A DNA stretch of 64,000 nt, from assembly GCA_011523705.1 (NCBI GenBank), contig WTGC01000004.1:60633-124632 (forward strand), written 5' to 3'. The notes beneath the pieces are model-generated. The model was not told where the DNA came from, searched no databases, and saw only the letters and a program-made list of their open reading frames with translations. The stretch comes from Chloroflexota bacterium. GTDB taxonomy: Bacteria; Chloroflexota; Anaerolineae; Aggregatilineales; Phototrophicaceae. The position numbers and the translations under genes were made by a program. Below are positions 53,974 through 62,694 of the stretch, one piece after another; within the stretch, counting starts at the first letter, position 1; every line of letters begins with the position of its first letter.

Positions 53974-55407
53974 CTAGCCTTGCCTGGCTTCCGCTATCAT
54001 GAGCGCCGCCTGGCGGAAAGCGTCGACGATTTTGTAGTAGCCGGTGCAGCGGCACAAATTGCCGCTGATGCTGTAGTTGATTTGTTCGGTATCGGGCGCG
54101 TCGAATTCGTCGAGCAACTTGGCGCCCGACATGAGAAAACCGGGCGTGCAGTAGCCGCATTGAACGGCCGCCTGATCGATGAAGGCTTTCTGGATCGGAT
54201 GCAGCGTTTCGCCCTTTTGCAAGCCTTCGACCGTGACGATCTCGGCGCCATGCGCGCGCGGGGCATGCACCATGCAAGCCATGACGGCTACGTCATCGAG
54301 AAATACAGTGCACGCACCGCATTCGCCCTCGGCGCAGCCTTCTTTCGTGCCGGGCAGCTTGACATCATCGCGCAGCCAATGAAGTAGCGACTTTTGCTGG
54401 CCCGTCGTAATATTGACATCGACGCCATTCACACAGCTCTTTATCGGCGCCTCCGGCGAATGCGCGATCGACGCCGGCAGGCCGCGCGTGACGATGCCTT
54501 CATCAGCGCCCCAGAGCATCGGCGGCGCCGCGGGAATACTGTCCAGCTGCTCACCTGAGGCCAAGTGGCGCAGGGCGCGCGCGACCAAAATCTTCACCAT
54601 TTCCGCCCGGTATTCGGCGCTGCCGCGCACATCATCGATTGGCTTGACCGACTCGCTAGCCAGCCGTCCGGCTTCGTCGACCGTATCTTCTGTGAGGCAT
54701 TTGCCGTTCAAATGCGCTTCGGCCGCCGGGACGCGCACGATGGTCTCCGCGACGCTGCCCAAGGCGATGCGCGCGTCGCTTGCCCGGCCTGATCCGTCAA
54801 GACGCAGGATGACAGCCGCGTCGACCACGGATATCGCCTGCGCGCGCCGCAAGCCCAGCTTCAGGAATATTCCGTGCTGATCAGCGCCCAATGGCGGAAT
54901 TCGTATCTCGCGCAAAAGCTCATCGGGGCGCAGAACAGTTTGTCGAAAGCCGCTGTAAAAGTCCGCCAGCTTCATCGAGCGCTCGCCCGCGACTGAAGTC
55001 AGCGTGACTTCGGCCTCCAGGGCGATTAGCGGGGTGATGGTGTCATTGGCGGGAGAGGCGGTGATGAGATTGCCGGCGACGGTGGCGCGATTGCGAATCT
55101 GCGGCGCGCCGACTTCCCAGGAGGCTTGCGCCAGGGGCAGCACCCGCTGGCGGATCAGCTCGCTCGCCACGACATGATTATGCGTGACCAGCGGTCCCAG
55201 CACGATCCTGTCGTCCTGCAGCGCAATCTGATCCAGATGCGGTACGCGCGTGATGTCGATCAGCGTCTTGAGCTGCGGATGCTGGCCGCGCTCCATCTCG
55301 ATGATCAAGTCGGTGCCGCCGGCGACAATGCGCGCCGCGCTTCCGTGATCGTTCAGAAGCGCCAAAGCCTCATCGATTGTGCTGACGCTATGGTAGGCTT
55401 CCCACAT
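53974..55407 (-). CDS. Xanthine dehydrogenase FAD subunit fused to 2Fe-2S subunit
   Basis: 477 residues, electron-transfer partner of the Mo subunit. Residues 1-290 are the FAD-binding domain: RIVAGGTDLIIEM, APQIRNRATVAGNLITASPANDTITPLIALEAEV and SGFRQTVLRPDELLREIRIP. Residues about 322-477 are the two 2Fe-2S domains: plant-type cluster GCAEGECGACTVFLDDVAVMAC (about 357) and the second cluster QCGYCTPGFLM..GNLCRCTGYYKIVDA. In most xanthine dehydrogenases the 2Fe-2S part comes before the FAD domain or is a separate gene; here the order is FAD then 2Fe-2S. The start has GGAGGG upstream. Confidence 0.92.
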   Translation of the reverse strand: MWEAYHSVSTIDEALALLNDHGSAARIVAGGTDLIIEMERGQHPQLKTLIDITRVPHLDQIALQDDRIVLGPLVTHNHVVASELIRQRVLPLAQASWEVGAPQIRNRATVAGNLITASPANDTITPLIALEAEVTLTSVAGERSMKLADFYSGFRQTVLRPDELLREIRIPPLGADQHGIFLKLGLRRAQAISVVDAAVILRLDGSGRASDARIALGSVAETIVRVPAAEAHLNGKCLTEDTVDEAGRLASESVKPIDDVRGSAEYRAEMVKILVARALRHLASGEQLDSIPAAPPMLWGADEGIVTRGLPASIAHSPEAPIKSCVNGVDVNITTGQQKSLLHWLRDDVKLPGTKEGCAEGECGACTVFLDDVAVMACMVHAPRAHGAEIVTVEGLQKGETLHPIQKAFIDQAAVQCGYCTPGFLMSGAKLLDEFDAPDTEQINYSISGNLCRCTGYYKIVDAFRQAALMIAEARQG

Positions 55408-55439
55408 CCGTGACCGCCCTCCTCAGTTTGACTTTGACT

Positions 55440-56054
55440 TCAGCTTAGCGGTTCCAGTTCCAGCACCGTGAACGGGTTAATATTCAGCACGCAGGTGGAT
55501 TCGTATATCGTCCGCACCGTCTTGCGCCGATCCCAGGTATGGACGTGCCCGTGCAGCATGTAGCGGGGCCGAAACCACTTCATGAAATTCAAGAAGCTGT
55601 CAAAGCCGCGGTGGGCGAAATCCCTGCCATCGTGAATATCCCGCGCCGGCGAATGCGTGACAAATAGATCGATGCCGCGCCCGCGCGCCCAGCGATTCCA
55701 CATCACCGCCGGCGCGAAGCCGAGCACCTTGCTGTGCATTTGCGTCTGCGTATATTGAATTTCGCCTCTGTTGTAGCGGATCGAGCCTTCCAAGCCGGCC
55801 ATGATCAATCCGCCATATTCCAGGAGCTGTCCGTGCAGATTGATGCCGCCGGGCGGTTCGTCGTGATAGATCTCATCATGATTGCCGCGGACATAGAACA
55901 GGGGCGCCCCGATGATGCTCGTGATGAAATCGAGGTAATTGGGGCGCATGTCGCCGCAGCTGATAATCATATCGACATCGCTGTATTGGCGGCGCAGATT
56001 GGCCGCATTGTGCAGCTGCGGCATCTCGGTATCGCTAACACAGAGAATCTTCAA
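55440..56054 (-). CDS. Metallophosphoesterase
   Basis: 204 residues, calcineurin-like phosphoesterase fold. Metal-binding motifs: MKILCVSDTEMPQL (a DTE in place of the usual DxH), MIISCGDMRP, FYVRGNHDEIYHDEPPG, LFVTHSPARDIHDG and LHGHVHTWDR. The first motif departs from consensus, but the rest is intact, so it is probably active, with an unknown phosphoester or cyclic-nucleotide substrate. The gene lies 32 bp before the xanthine dehydrogenase genes in the same direction. Confidence 0.85.
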   Translation of the reverse strand: MKILCVSDTEMPQLHNAANLRRQYSDVDMIISCGDMRPNYLDFITSIIGAPLFYVRGNHDEIYHDEPPGGINLHGQLLEYGGLIMAGLEGSIRYNRGEIQYTQTQMHSKVLGFAPAVMWNRWARGRGIDLFVTHSPARDIHDGRDFAHRGFDSFLNFMKWFRPRYMLHGHVHTWDRRKTVRTIYESTCVLNINPFTVLELEPLS

Positions 56055-56106
56055 CGCGACAGGCGCCTTTCCCGCACGGTGTCGAATCAGCGCTGAAAAC
56101 AGTCAA

Positions 56107-57114
56107 CTAGCTCGAATAGCCTCCAGCGAAAGTGTCAATCATAAGGCGCACATCGTCTCCCAGCGGATAGAGGATGGGACAGGTGGCGCCGGCTTCTATG
56201 TATTCGCGCACCTTCGCCTTTACCTCATCGGGCCTGCCGGAAGCGGTGATCATCTGCACGACATCGTCCGGCACCAGCTTCATCGCCTCCAGAATCTGTT
56301 CCTCGGTCGCGGGCCAGGTCAAGACTTGATTGATCTCGTCGAGAAGATCCTGGCTGACGCCGCTGGCTTTCATGATGTGCGGCTGCTGCCCGAGATATTG
56401 CGTCACCAGTTTGCGCGCGCCATCGAGAGCGGCCGCCCGATCATTGTCCACCGAGCAGACGACGAGCTGGGGGCGATCGACTTCGTCAATCGACTTGCCC
56501 GCTTTGCGCGCGCCGATCTCGAGCTGAGCCATCGCCATCTCGTTATATTTGGGCGAGACCAAATAATTGAGCACGGCGCCATCGGCGATTTCGCCGGTCA
56601 GCGCCATCATTTTGGGACCGGTCGCGCCGATGTAAATCGGCACGTTGCGCGGCTCTTTGCGCCCGTGCACCACATCCAGCTCCACATCGTCCATCTGCAC
56701 AAATTCGCCGTCAAAACTGACGCGCTCGCGATTGAGCAGCCGCCGCACGACGGTCACGACTTCGCGCATGGCCAGCAGATTCTTGCGCCGCTGAATGCCG
56801 ACCTTTGCCGCCAGCGGATCCCACCAGGCGCCGACGCCGCAGTAGATGCGGTCCTGCGCCAAGTCATCGAGGGTGAGGAAGGTGGCGGCGATCACGGCGG
56901 CGTTGCGCGTCCAGTTGTTGATCACGCCGGAGCCGATTTTAATGCGCGATGTCACCGCGGCAAAAGCCGCCATCGGCACAATTGCATCGCGGACCAGCCG
57001 GCTCTCGGCTTGCCATACCGCCTCGAAGCCGCATAGCTCGGCGTATTTGACGTATTCGATCGCGTCAGCCAGCGGGTGCGCGTCTTGCAGATACAATGCT
57101 ACACGGTCAGCCAT
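56107..57114 (-). CDS. LLM-class F420-dependent oxidoreductase
   Basis: 335 residues with the luciferase-like monooxygenase TIM-barrel fold. Family segments: [82 protein letters not shown] and [29 protein letters not shown]. This subgroup uses reduced F420 as hydride donor or acceptor (methylenetetrahydromethanopterin reductase-like), and its place beside F420 biosynthesis genes supports that. The substrate is unknown. Confidence 0.88.
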   Translation of the reverse strand: MADRVALYLQDAHPLADAIEYVKYAELCGFEAVWQAESRLVRDAIVPMAAFAAVTSRIKIGSGVINNWTRNAAVIAATFLTLDDLAQDRIYCGVGAWWDPLAAKVGIQRRKNLLAMREVVTVVRRLLNRERVSFDGEFVQMDDVELDVVHGRKEPRNVPIYIGATGPKMMALTGEIADGAVLNYLVSPKYNEMAMAQLEIGARKAGKSIDEVDRPQLVVCSVDNDRAAALDGARKLVTQYLGQQPHIMKASGVSQDLLDEINQVLTWPATEEQILEAMKLVPDDVVQMITASGRPDEVKAKVREYIEAGATCPILYPLGDDVRLMIDTFAGGYSS

Positions 57115-57198
57115 GAGTCTTCTCCAGTTTCCGCATCATTCGATTCGTATCATAATATCAGACATTTTGAGCGCATTTATCTCATGAACGCTAGGACC

Positions 57199-57846
57199 TC
57201 AGCCGGCGCTGCAGGCGAGCGGGAAAGACGGCAAATGCCCGAAGCTACCGCTCGAAAGGATTCGCTGATAGGTCTCGAGATCTTCCGGCAAATCAATATC
57301 CAGCGCCAGCCGCTCGGATTCGTAGGTGAAGGCTTGCAGCCCGGCCGCCTCCGCGAGCCGAATATGCCGTTCAAAACTGCCGCCGCCGTATTCAAACTCG
57401 ATCGCGCCCGGCGGCTTGACCAGCAAGGCATTCGTGCCGTCGCGCGCCTTGTCGGGGGCGATCACAATCGACCGATCGAGCGCCAGCCGAATGAGGCCGT
57501 GGATATCTTCCGCATTGATGAAGGGCAAATCGGCCGGCAAGACCAGCACGGCGTCGGCGCGCCAGCTCTCCACGACCAAAGTAGCGCGCATCAATGCCGG
57601 ATTCAGATTGGACATGGCGCCTTCTTGCAGCGTTTTGGCGCCCATCTCGCGGGCGATGGCGAGCGCCTTGGTATCGCGCGAGATCACCAGGACACCGGTG
57701 ATTTGCTGAATCGCCGTCGTCACCGTCAAGACATGGCGCAGCATGGCCTGCGCCAATTCAAAGCGCTGATCGGGCGATAGGACCGGCGACAGGCGGCTCT
57801 TGGCGTTCTTGAGCGGTTTGACCGGGAGAATCGCCCAGAGGCTCAT
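57199..57846 (-). CDS. cofC: 2-phospho-lactate/PEP guanylyltransferase (CofC/FbiD)
   Basis: Activates phosphoenolpyruvate or 2-phospholactate with GTP for F420 synthesis. 215 residues. MobA-like nucleotidyltransferase N-terminus MSLWAILPVKPLKNAKSRLSPVLS, a VLVLPADLPF metal-binding segment, and GTNALLVKPPGAIEFEYGGGSFERH. ATG 57846 overlaps the cofD stop as ATGA, which fixes the start. In bacteria PEP is usually the substrate (FbiD), but this cannot be told from sequence alone. Confidence 0.93.
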   Translation of the reverse strand: MSLWAILPVKPLKNAKSRLSPVLSPDQRFELAQAMLRHVLTVTTAIQQITGVLVISRDTKALAIAREMGAKTLQEGAMSNLNPALMRATLVVESWRADAVLVLPADLPFINAEDIHGLIRLALDRSIVIAPDKARDGTNALLVKPPGAIEFEYGGGSFERHIRLAEAAGLQAFTYESERLALDIDLPEDLETYQRILSSGSFGHLPSFPLACSAG

Positions 57847-58787
57847 AAAGCCCAACCCCCGATCCAGCCCAGCAAAGCGCGCGCCAGGGCGACCTTGTCC
57901 GCCTGGTCATTCATCAGCGTATTCAACTGAACGGTGCGCAGGCCGCTCATCTCAAATGGCTCATTGCGCCGATCATCGACAAATCCATCGATGAGTCCGC
58001 CATAGAAGCGAGCCACTTCCCGAGCCGAAACCTCCAGCCCCAACTCGCGCATGATCTTCGCCGTCGGCCCCTTGACCGCGTCGCCGGCGATGATCGGCGT
58101 CACCGCGACCACCGGCGCCGCCAAAAGCGCCAGCATATTGCGCAAGCCCGGCACCGCCAGAATCGGCGCCAGCGACAGCCAGGGATTGGAAGGCGCGATC
58201 AAGACGATGTCAGCGTCGCAGAGCGCCCCGGCGACGACCGGCGAAAGCCTGGCTCTCTCGCAACCGTGATGGCGGATCGCCCGAATCGCCGGTTCCCAAG
58301 CGTATTTCACGAAATACTCCTGAAAGCCAAGTTCGCCGCGCTCGACCGTATCAACCATCGTCGGCATTTCTTCGTCGCACATCGGCAAAATCGTCGCGCG
58401 CAGGCCGAGTCGTGCGCCGAGGCAGGCGGTCACCTCCGTAAGGCTGTGCCCCAGCCGAAGCCAATGCGTTCTCAACAAATGCGTCGCCAGATCTTTATCG
58501 CCCAGCCGGAACCATGGCTCAACCTGAAAATGTCTCGCAAGACTGTCCAAAGCGGCAGTCGAATCATTCACGACGCCCCAGCCCCGTTCTCGATTGACCA
58601 AACCAGCCAGCGTATACATCAGCGTATCGAGATCGGGACAGATTTTCAAACCAAGATGCCAGAAGTCGTCGCCGGTATTGACGATGAATGTCAGTCGTTC
58701 CGGCGGGACCGCCTCGACCAGCCCGCTGGCCAATTTGGCGCCGCCGACCCCGCCAATCAAGACCGCGATCTTCTTGTCTAGCGCCAC
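57843..58787 (-). CDS. cofD: F420 biosynthesis transferase CofD/FbiA
   Basis: Transfers the activated phospho-lactate or phosphoenolpyruvate moiety onto the deazaflavin Fo. 314 residues. The GTG start at 58787 gives the family N-terminus ALDKKIAVLIGGVGGAKLASGLVEAV; an upstream in-frame extension would be Arg/Ala-rich and unlike the family. Signatures FIVNTGDDFWHLGLKICPDLDTLMYTLAG and IAPSNPWLSLAPILAVPGLR are intact. The start lies in the last ten bases of the nitroreductase gene and the end overlaps cofC. Confidence 0.94.
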   Translation of the reverse strand: MALDKKIAVLIGGVGGAKLASGLVEAVPPERLTFIVNTGDDFWHLGLKICPDLDTLMYTLAGLVNRERGWGVVNDSTAALDSLARHFQVEPWFRLGDKDLATHLLRTHWLRLGHSLTEVTACLGARLGLRATILPMCDEEMPTMVDTVERGELGFQEYFVKYAWEPAIRAIRHHGCERARLSPVVAGALCDADIVLIAPSNPWLSLAPILAVPGLRNMLALLAAPVVAVTPIIAGDAVKGPTAKIMRELGLEVSAREVARFYGGLIDGFVDDRRNEPFEMSGLRTVQLNTLMNDQADKVALARALLGWIGGWAL

Positions 58788-59383
58788 AATACTCTCGTCT
58801 CCCAGGGCTCGCGGCTGCGTTCTCGCCGCTCGGCCGGGTAGCCCAGCGTGATCATGCCTTGAGGCTGCCAGTCGGCCGGCAACTCGAGGACCGAAACGAC
58901 CAAATCTTGACAGAATAAGGGCGCGCACATCCAGCAGGCGCCCAGCCCAAGTTTTTCCGCCATTAGGAGCATGTTCTGGCCCGCCATCGCTGTGCTCTGC
59001 TGCGCCATTGCGCGCTCATGACTGCTGCGTTCATTGTCAGAATATACATCCATATCGCTCAGGCTCGTGCAAAGCAGGATCAATAGCGGCGCCGAGGTAA
59101 TTCGAGCGTAGGAGCGGCCGACATCGGCTTCAATGACTGCCGGCGCCAGACCGTCAGCGCTGAGATCGCGCCGCAGCGCCGCCCCCATCGCGCGCGCCAG
59201 CCGCTCTTTTGTCTCATTCTCATCAATGACGACAAAGCGCCAGGGCTGCCGATTGTGGGCGGAAGGCGCCCAGATAGCGGCATCCAGCAAACTTTCGATC
59301 CAGGCGCGCGGCACGCGGTCAACTTGATAGCGCCGCACGGACCGGCGACCGCGCATGAAATCCAGCAGTTCAGTCGCGTTCAT
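58778..59383 (-). CDS. Nitroreductase-family protein in the F420 operon (FbiB C-domain type)
   Basis: 201 residues, FMN-binding nitroreductase fold: LLDFMRGRRSVRRYQVDRVPRAWIESLLDAAIWAPSAHNRQPWRFVVI and MAEKLGLGACWMCAPLF. In mycobacteria a homologous domain is fused to CofE as FbiB and acts on the F420 precursor; here it is a free protein between cofE and cofD. That place suggests reduction of dehydro-F420. ATG 59383 is preferred because it lies just after the cofE stop and matches the family start; a longer ATG at 59407 exists. Confidence 0.88.
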   Translation of the reverse strand: MNATELLDFMRGRRSVRRYQVDRVPRAWIESLLDAAIWAPSAHNRQPWRFVVIDENETKERLARAMGAALRRDLSADGLAPAVIEADVGRSYARITSAPLLILLCTSLSDMDVYSDNERSSHERAMAQQSTAMAGQNMLLMAEKLGLGACWMCAPLFCQDLVVSVLELPADWQPQGMITLGYPAERRERSREPWETRVLWR

Positions 59384-59390
59384 CACCGGC

Positions 59391-60158
59391 TCAACGATAC
59401 AAATCATGCTCGGCGGCGCGATTCAAATCGGCGGCGCGGCCATGTGGCGCTTCCAAATCCAGGCCGCGCAGCAATACCGCCGGCAAGCCCTCATCGGCTT
59501 CGCCACAGAGCAAGTGCGCCGCTGAAGCGACCAGATCGGCGTAGGCGACTTGCGTCACCTCCAGCACGCGTCCGTAGAGATCGCGTTTTCCGCGCAGGTC
59601 TTTCACTGCGGGCAAACCGGCCGCCCCGATCGCCACGCCCACATTGCCGACGCGGAATGGACGCCCGTGCGTATCGCTGATGATAATGGCCAGGTCGATC
59701 CCGAGCCGCCGTCGAATGCTGGCGCGAAAATCGCTGGCGGCGCCATCCGGATCGATCGGCAGCAGCAGCGCCATATCATCGCCCATTTCGATATTGCTTT
59801 GGTCGACGCCGGCGTTGGCCGAGACCATCCCCAAGTGATGCTCAGTAACTAACACGCCCAGTCGTTTGCGAGAAACGCGCCGCGACTGGCGCAAGATCAA
59901 TTCCACCAGCCGCGGATCTTTGCCCGTCTCGCCGGCCACAGTCTCAGCCTCGACCGATGGTTTAATGCCATCTAAAGCCACCACTCTTCCGCGAGACTTG
60001 GATACGATTTTGGATGAGATGACCAGGGTGTCGCCGGCGCGGAGCTCTATGCCGGCCGCCGCCGCGCGGTCGATGATGATCGCAATGATATCGTCATCGG
60101 CTTTGATCAGCGGGATGCCTGGAATCGCGTAGGCGATCAGTTTGGGCGCGCAAGTCAT
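59391..60158 (-). CDS. cofE: F420-0:gamma-glutamyl ligase CofE
   Basis: Adds glutamate residues to F420-0 using GTP. 255 residues: IPGIPLIKADDDIIAIIIDR, GDTLVISSKIVSKSRGRVV, RLGVLVTEHHLGMVSANAGVDQSNI and LAIIISDTHGRPFRVGNVGVAIGAAGLPAVKDLRGKRDLYGR. All are CofE signatures. The stop and start overlaps (ATGA with the reductase gene, 7 bp from the nitroreductase gene) make a tight operon. Confidence 0.96.
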   Translation of the reverse strand: MTCAPKLIAYAIPGIPLIKADDDIIAIIIDRAAAAGIELRAGDTLVISSKIVSKSRGRVVALDGIKPSVEAETVAGETGKDPRLVELILRQSRRVSRKRLGVLVTEHHLGMVSANAGVDQSNIEMGDDMALLLPIDPDGAASDFRASIRRRLGIDLAIIISDTHGRPFRVGNVGVAIGAAGLPAVKDLRGKRDLYGRVLEVTQVAYADLVASAAHLLCGEADEGLPAVLLRGLDLEAPHGRAADLNRAAEHDLYR

Positions 60159-60817
60159 CTGCCATCGTCCAGGCCGGTGATGCGAATGCCGGCGCCTTGT
60201 ACGCCATAGGTCTTGTTGATATGAAGCAGCACCGGCGTCAGCGATTCAGCCGCAACCGCATTCTTCAGCCCGCCCGCATCCAGGCCGCGCATGCCGGCCG
60301 CCTCGACCAGTTCAATGACCGCCCTTTGCGCCGCCCGATCGTCGGCGCAGACCAGAACATCGCAATCGACTGGCTGACCCAGCGCCTTGAGCTTGACGGC
60401 GCTGACATTCTGGAAGGCGGCGACGACGGTGACGCCGGGACCCAGAAGGGCTTGCGCTTCCAGCGCGGCGGCGGCGCCCCCCGGCAGATTCACTTGGGTG
60501 ATTGCGGGCGGCTGCAAGGGAACGGTCAAATCGACCAGGATCTTGCCCTGACACTGCTCGCGCACGCCAGCCAGCGTGGCTTGATGCGCGCTATAGGGCA
60601 CGCTCAAGATGACGATGTCGGCCAAGTCGGCCGCCTCCGCATTGGCGAAGCCGGTCAGATAATCCGCGCCCAATTCGCGGTTCATTTCCTGCGCGCGCGT
60701 CTCCGCCTTCTCGGCCGATCGCGAACCAATGATCACGCGGTAGCCATGAAGCGCCCAGCGCATCGCCAATCCGGCGCCTTCCTTGCCCGTTCCGCCCAAG
60801 ATCGCCAGTGTTTTCAT
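60155..60817 (-). CDS. npdG: F420-dependent NADP reductase
   Basis: Moves hydride between reduced F420 and NADP, linking the F420 pool to NADPH. 220 residues. N-terminal Rossmann TLAILGGTGKEGAGLAMRWALHGYRVIIGSRSAEKA, then ADIVILSVPYSAHQATL, VDLTVPLQPP, and a C-terminal NAVAAESLTPVLLHINKTYG. It is first in the F420 operon and overlaps cofE by four bases; ssnA ends 36 bp upstream. Confidence 0.94.
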   Translation of the reverse strand: MKTLAILGGTGKEGAGLAMRWALHGYRVIIGSRSAEKAETRAQEMNRELGADYLTGFANAEAADLADIVILSVPYSAHQATLAGVREQCQGKILVDLTVPLQPPAITQVNLPGGAAAALEAQALLGPGVTVVAAFQNVSAVKLKALGQPVDCDVLVCADDRAAQRAVIELVEAAGMRGLDAGGLKNAVAAESLTPVLLHINKTYGVQGAGIRITGLDDGR

Positions 60818-60853
60818 CGCTGCCTCTGTCTGCAGTCTTCCGCGTTCAGTCCA

Positions 60854-62203
60854 TCATTGTAGGGCATCCTGCGCGTTTCGCGTATACCTTTCCCAAACCG
60901 CCGGCGCCAGCTCGATGGCTTCGGCCACGATGGTCGACTCGTCAAGCGTCAGCAACTGGCGGTCGCGCATCAGCAGCTGGCCCGCGCATATGGTCGTCGT
61001 CACCATTGACGCTTCAAAGCCGAAGAGCAGATGCCAGGGCAGGTTGCCGGCGGTCAGCGGGGTAAATGGCTGGTAGTCGACGAAGATCAGATCGGCGAAG
61101 GCGCCCGCGCTGATTTCACCAATCTTAGCACTGGGGAAGAAGTTTTCCATGAGGCGAGCGTTATTTTCCCAAGCCATGCGCGCGATATGCATGCCATCGG
61201 CGCGGCGCGGATCGCGATTGACCACCTTGTGCAGCAGGTAGGCCGCCTTCCACTCGGACCACATATTATTGCTGAAGCCGTCGTTGCCCAGGCAAAGCTT
61301 GATGCCGGCTTCCAATAAGCCATCGATATCAGCGGCGCCCACCCCGTTATTCATATTGGAGCGCGGCTGATGACTGACCCAGACGCCGCGATCCAGTAAT
61401 ATGTCCCGTTCGTGCGCTTCGATATGCACGCAATGGGCGGCGATTGTACGCGCATTCATGATGCCAAAGCGATCGAGCCGCTCGACCACGTTCAATCCGC
61501 TTTTGACCAGGCAATCGCCTTGGTCGGCTTCGTGCTCGGCGACATGGACATGAAAACCGGTGTCTCCAGGTATGGCATCGGCGCAGGCGCGCAAGCTCTC
61601 GTCATTCAGCGTTAGGCTGGCGTGCAATCCGAAGGTTCCTTTCAGGCGCTCATGTTCAGCCTTCGCCGCCATGAATCGCAGGTTTTCATGGATGCCTTCG
61701 CGCGTCTTGTCCCCGCCGTCGCGGTCGGTCACTTCATAGCAGAGCACGGCGCGCAGACCGGCCGCTTCAACGGCCTCGCCGATGACATCGAGGCTGCCCT
61801 CAATGAAGTTCGGGCTGGCGTGATGATCGATCAAGCTGGTCGTTCCATGTTTGATGGCGTCAACCAGGCAGACAAGGGCGCTGGCGCGCACGCTTTCGCG
61901 ATCGAGCGCCTTGTCCAGGGGCCACCAGAGGCGTTCCAGAATCTGGGGAAAATCGCGAGGCGCCGGACCGGGAATCGCCAGGCCGCGGGCGTAGGCGCCG
62001 TAAAAATGCGTGTGGGCGCAAATCCCGCCCGGCATGACATATTGCCAGCGGGCGTCGACGATCTCGGCGTCGGGGTAGCTCGCCGCCAACTCAGCCTGCG
62101 CGCCCATGGCGGCGATACGGTCGCCATCGATATACAGCGCATGATTTGGCAAAATGCGTGGATCAGCGCCCAGCGTGATCAGGTTGGCGTTGATGATCAG
62201 CAT
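60854..62203 (-). CDS. ssnA: Putative aminohydrolase SsnA
   Basis: 449 residues of the amidohydrolase superfamily. His64 and His66 of the metal site are in ICAHTHFYGA; later HVHVAEHEAD, AAHCVHIEAHE and LGNDGFSNNMW complete the metal ligands. The segments LWWPLDKALDRE and TSLIDHHASPNFIEGSLDVI match SsnA, a protein usually found beside selenium-dependent molybdenum hydroxylase and purine degradation genes. Guanine deaminase-like or related activity is possible, but the substrate is not established. Confidence 0.9.
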   Translation of the reverse strand: MLIINANLITLGADPRILPNHALYIDGDRIAAMGAQAELAASYPDAEIVDARWQYVMPGGICAHTHFYGAYARGLAIPGPAPRDFPQILERLWWPLDKALDRESVRASALVCLVDAIKHGTTSLIDHHASPNFIEGSLDVIGEAVEAAGLRAVLCYEVTDRDGGDKTREGIHENLRFMAAKAEHERLKGTFGLHASLTLNDESLRACADAIPGDTGFHVHVAEHEADQGDCLVKSGLNVVERLDRFGIMNARTIAAHCVHIEAHERDILLDRGVWVSHQPRSNMNNGVGAADIDGLLEAGIKLCLGNDGFSNNMWSEWKAAYLLHKVVNRDPRRADGMHIARMAWENNARLMENFFPSAKIGEISAGAFADLIFVDYQPFTPLTAGNLPWHLLFGFEASMVTTTICAGQLLMRDRQLLTLDESTIVAEAIELAPAVWERYTRNAQDALQ

Positions 62204-62234
62204 GACCCTTCTCTCTTCTAACCCCTAGGTCAAG

Positions 62235-62678
62235 TCAGCTGCGCAAGGCGTGATAGACCCGGTCGACAAAGAAGTCGCTCTTGAGGTAGAGGTCGCCCAC
62301 AAACTCGGCGCCGATGAAGCGGTCCCAGGTGGTGCGTATGAAGCTGATGGGCCGCGCCGGCTGATTGCGTATCGGCGGATCTTTTTGGATCAGATCGCGA
62401 AACTGCACCTTGTAATAGACTTCGTCCGCCCGACGCGATTCATCCGGCAGCAGATCGCGGCGCCGCGCTAATTCCAAGCCGGTGATCCGAGCGAAGAAGG
62501 CGACGCTGCCGCCCCACTCTTCAAATGATCGGCCGCTGAGGAATAAAGCGATGTATTCGGCGTTCAAACCTCGCGGCAGTTGCCCTTCGGGAATGCGATA
62601 CCAATGGTGTCGCCGCGCGATTTCGAAGTCTTTTGCGCGCTTGACAACGCCAATCAGCACGCGGTCGTCAGCAAACAT
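62235..62678 (-). CDS. Conserved hypothetical protein in the ssnA operon
   Basis: 147 residues, start MFADDRVLIGVVKRAKDFEIARRHHWYRIPEGQLPRG set by GGAAGGGG just upstream. Mixed alpha/beta, with many Arg and aromatic residues, no signal peptide and no membrane helix. I do not recognise the family. Neighbours 16 and 31 bp away point to co-transcription with ssnA and the PLP enzyme. The basic HHWYRIPE stretch may be nucleic-acid- or phosphate-binding; that is a guess. Confidence 0.65.
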   Translation of the reverse strand: MFADDRVLIGVVKRAKDFEIARRHHWYRIPEGQLPRGLNAEYIALFLSGRSFEEWGGSVAFFARITGLELARRRDLLPDESRRADEVYYKVQFRDLIQKDPPIRNQPARPISFIRTTWDRFIGAEFVGDLYLKSDFFVDRVYHALRS

Positions 62679-62694
62679 TGCCCCTTCCGTTTCC

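Noticed and set aside
48418-55407. Selenocysteine in the molybdenum hydroxylase subunits, suggested by YqeC and SsnA
   Set aside because: The coding frames contain no in-frame TGA at a conserved cysteine or other catalytic position, and no selenocysteine machinery is visible in the window.
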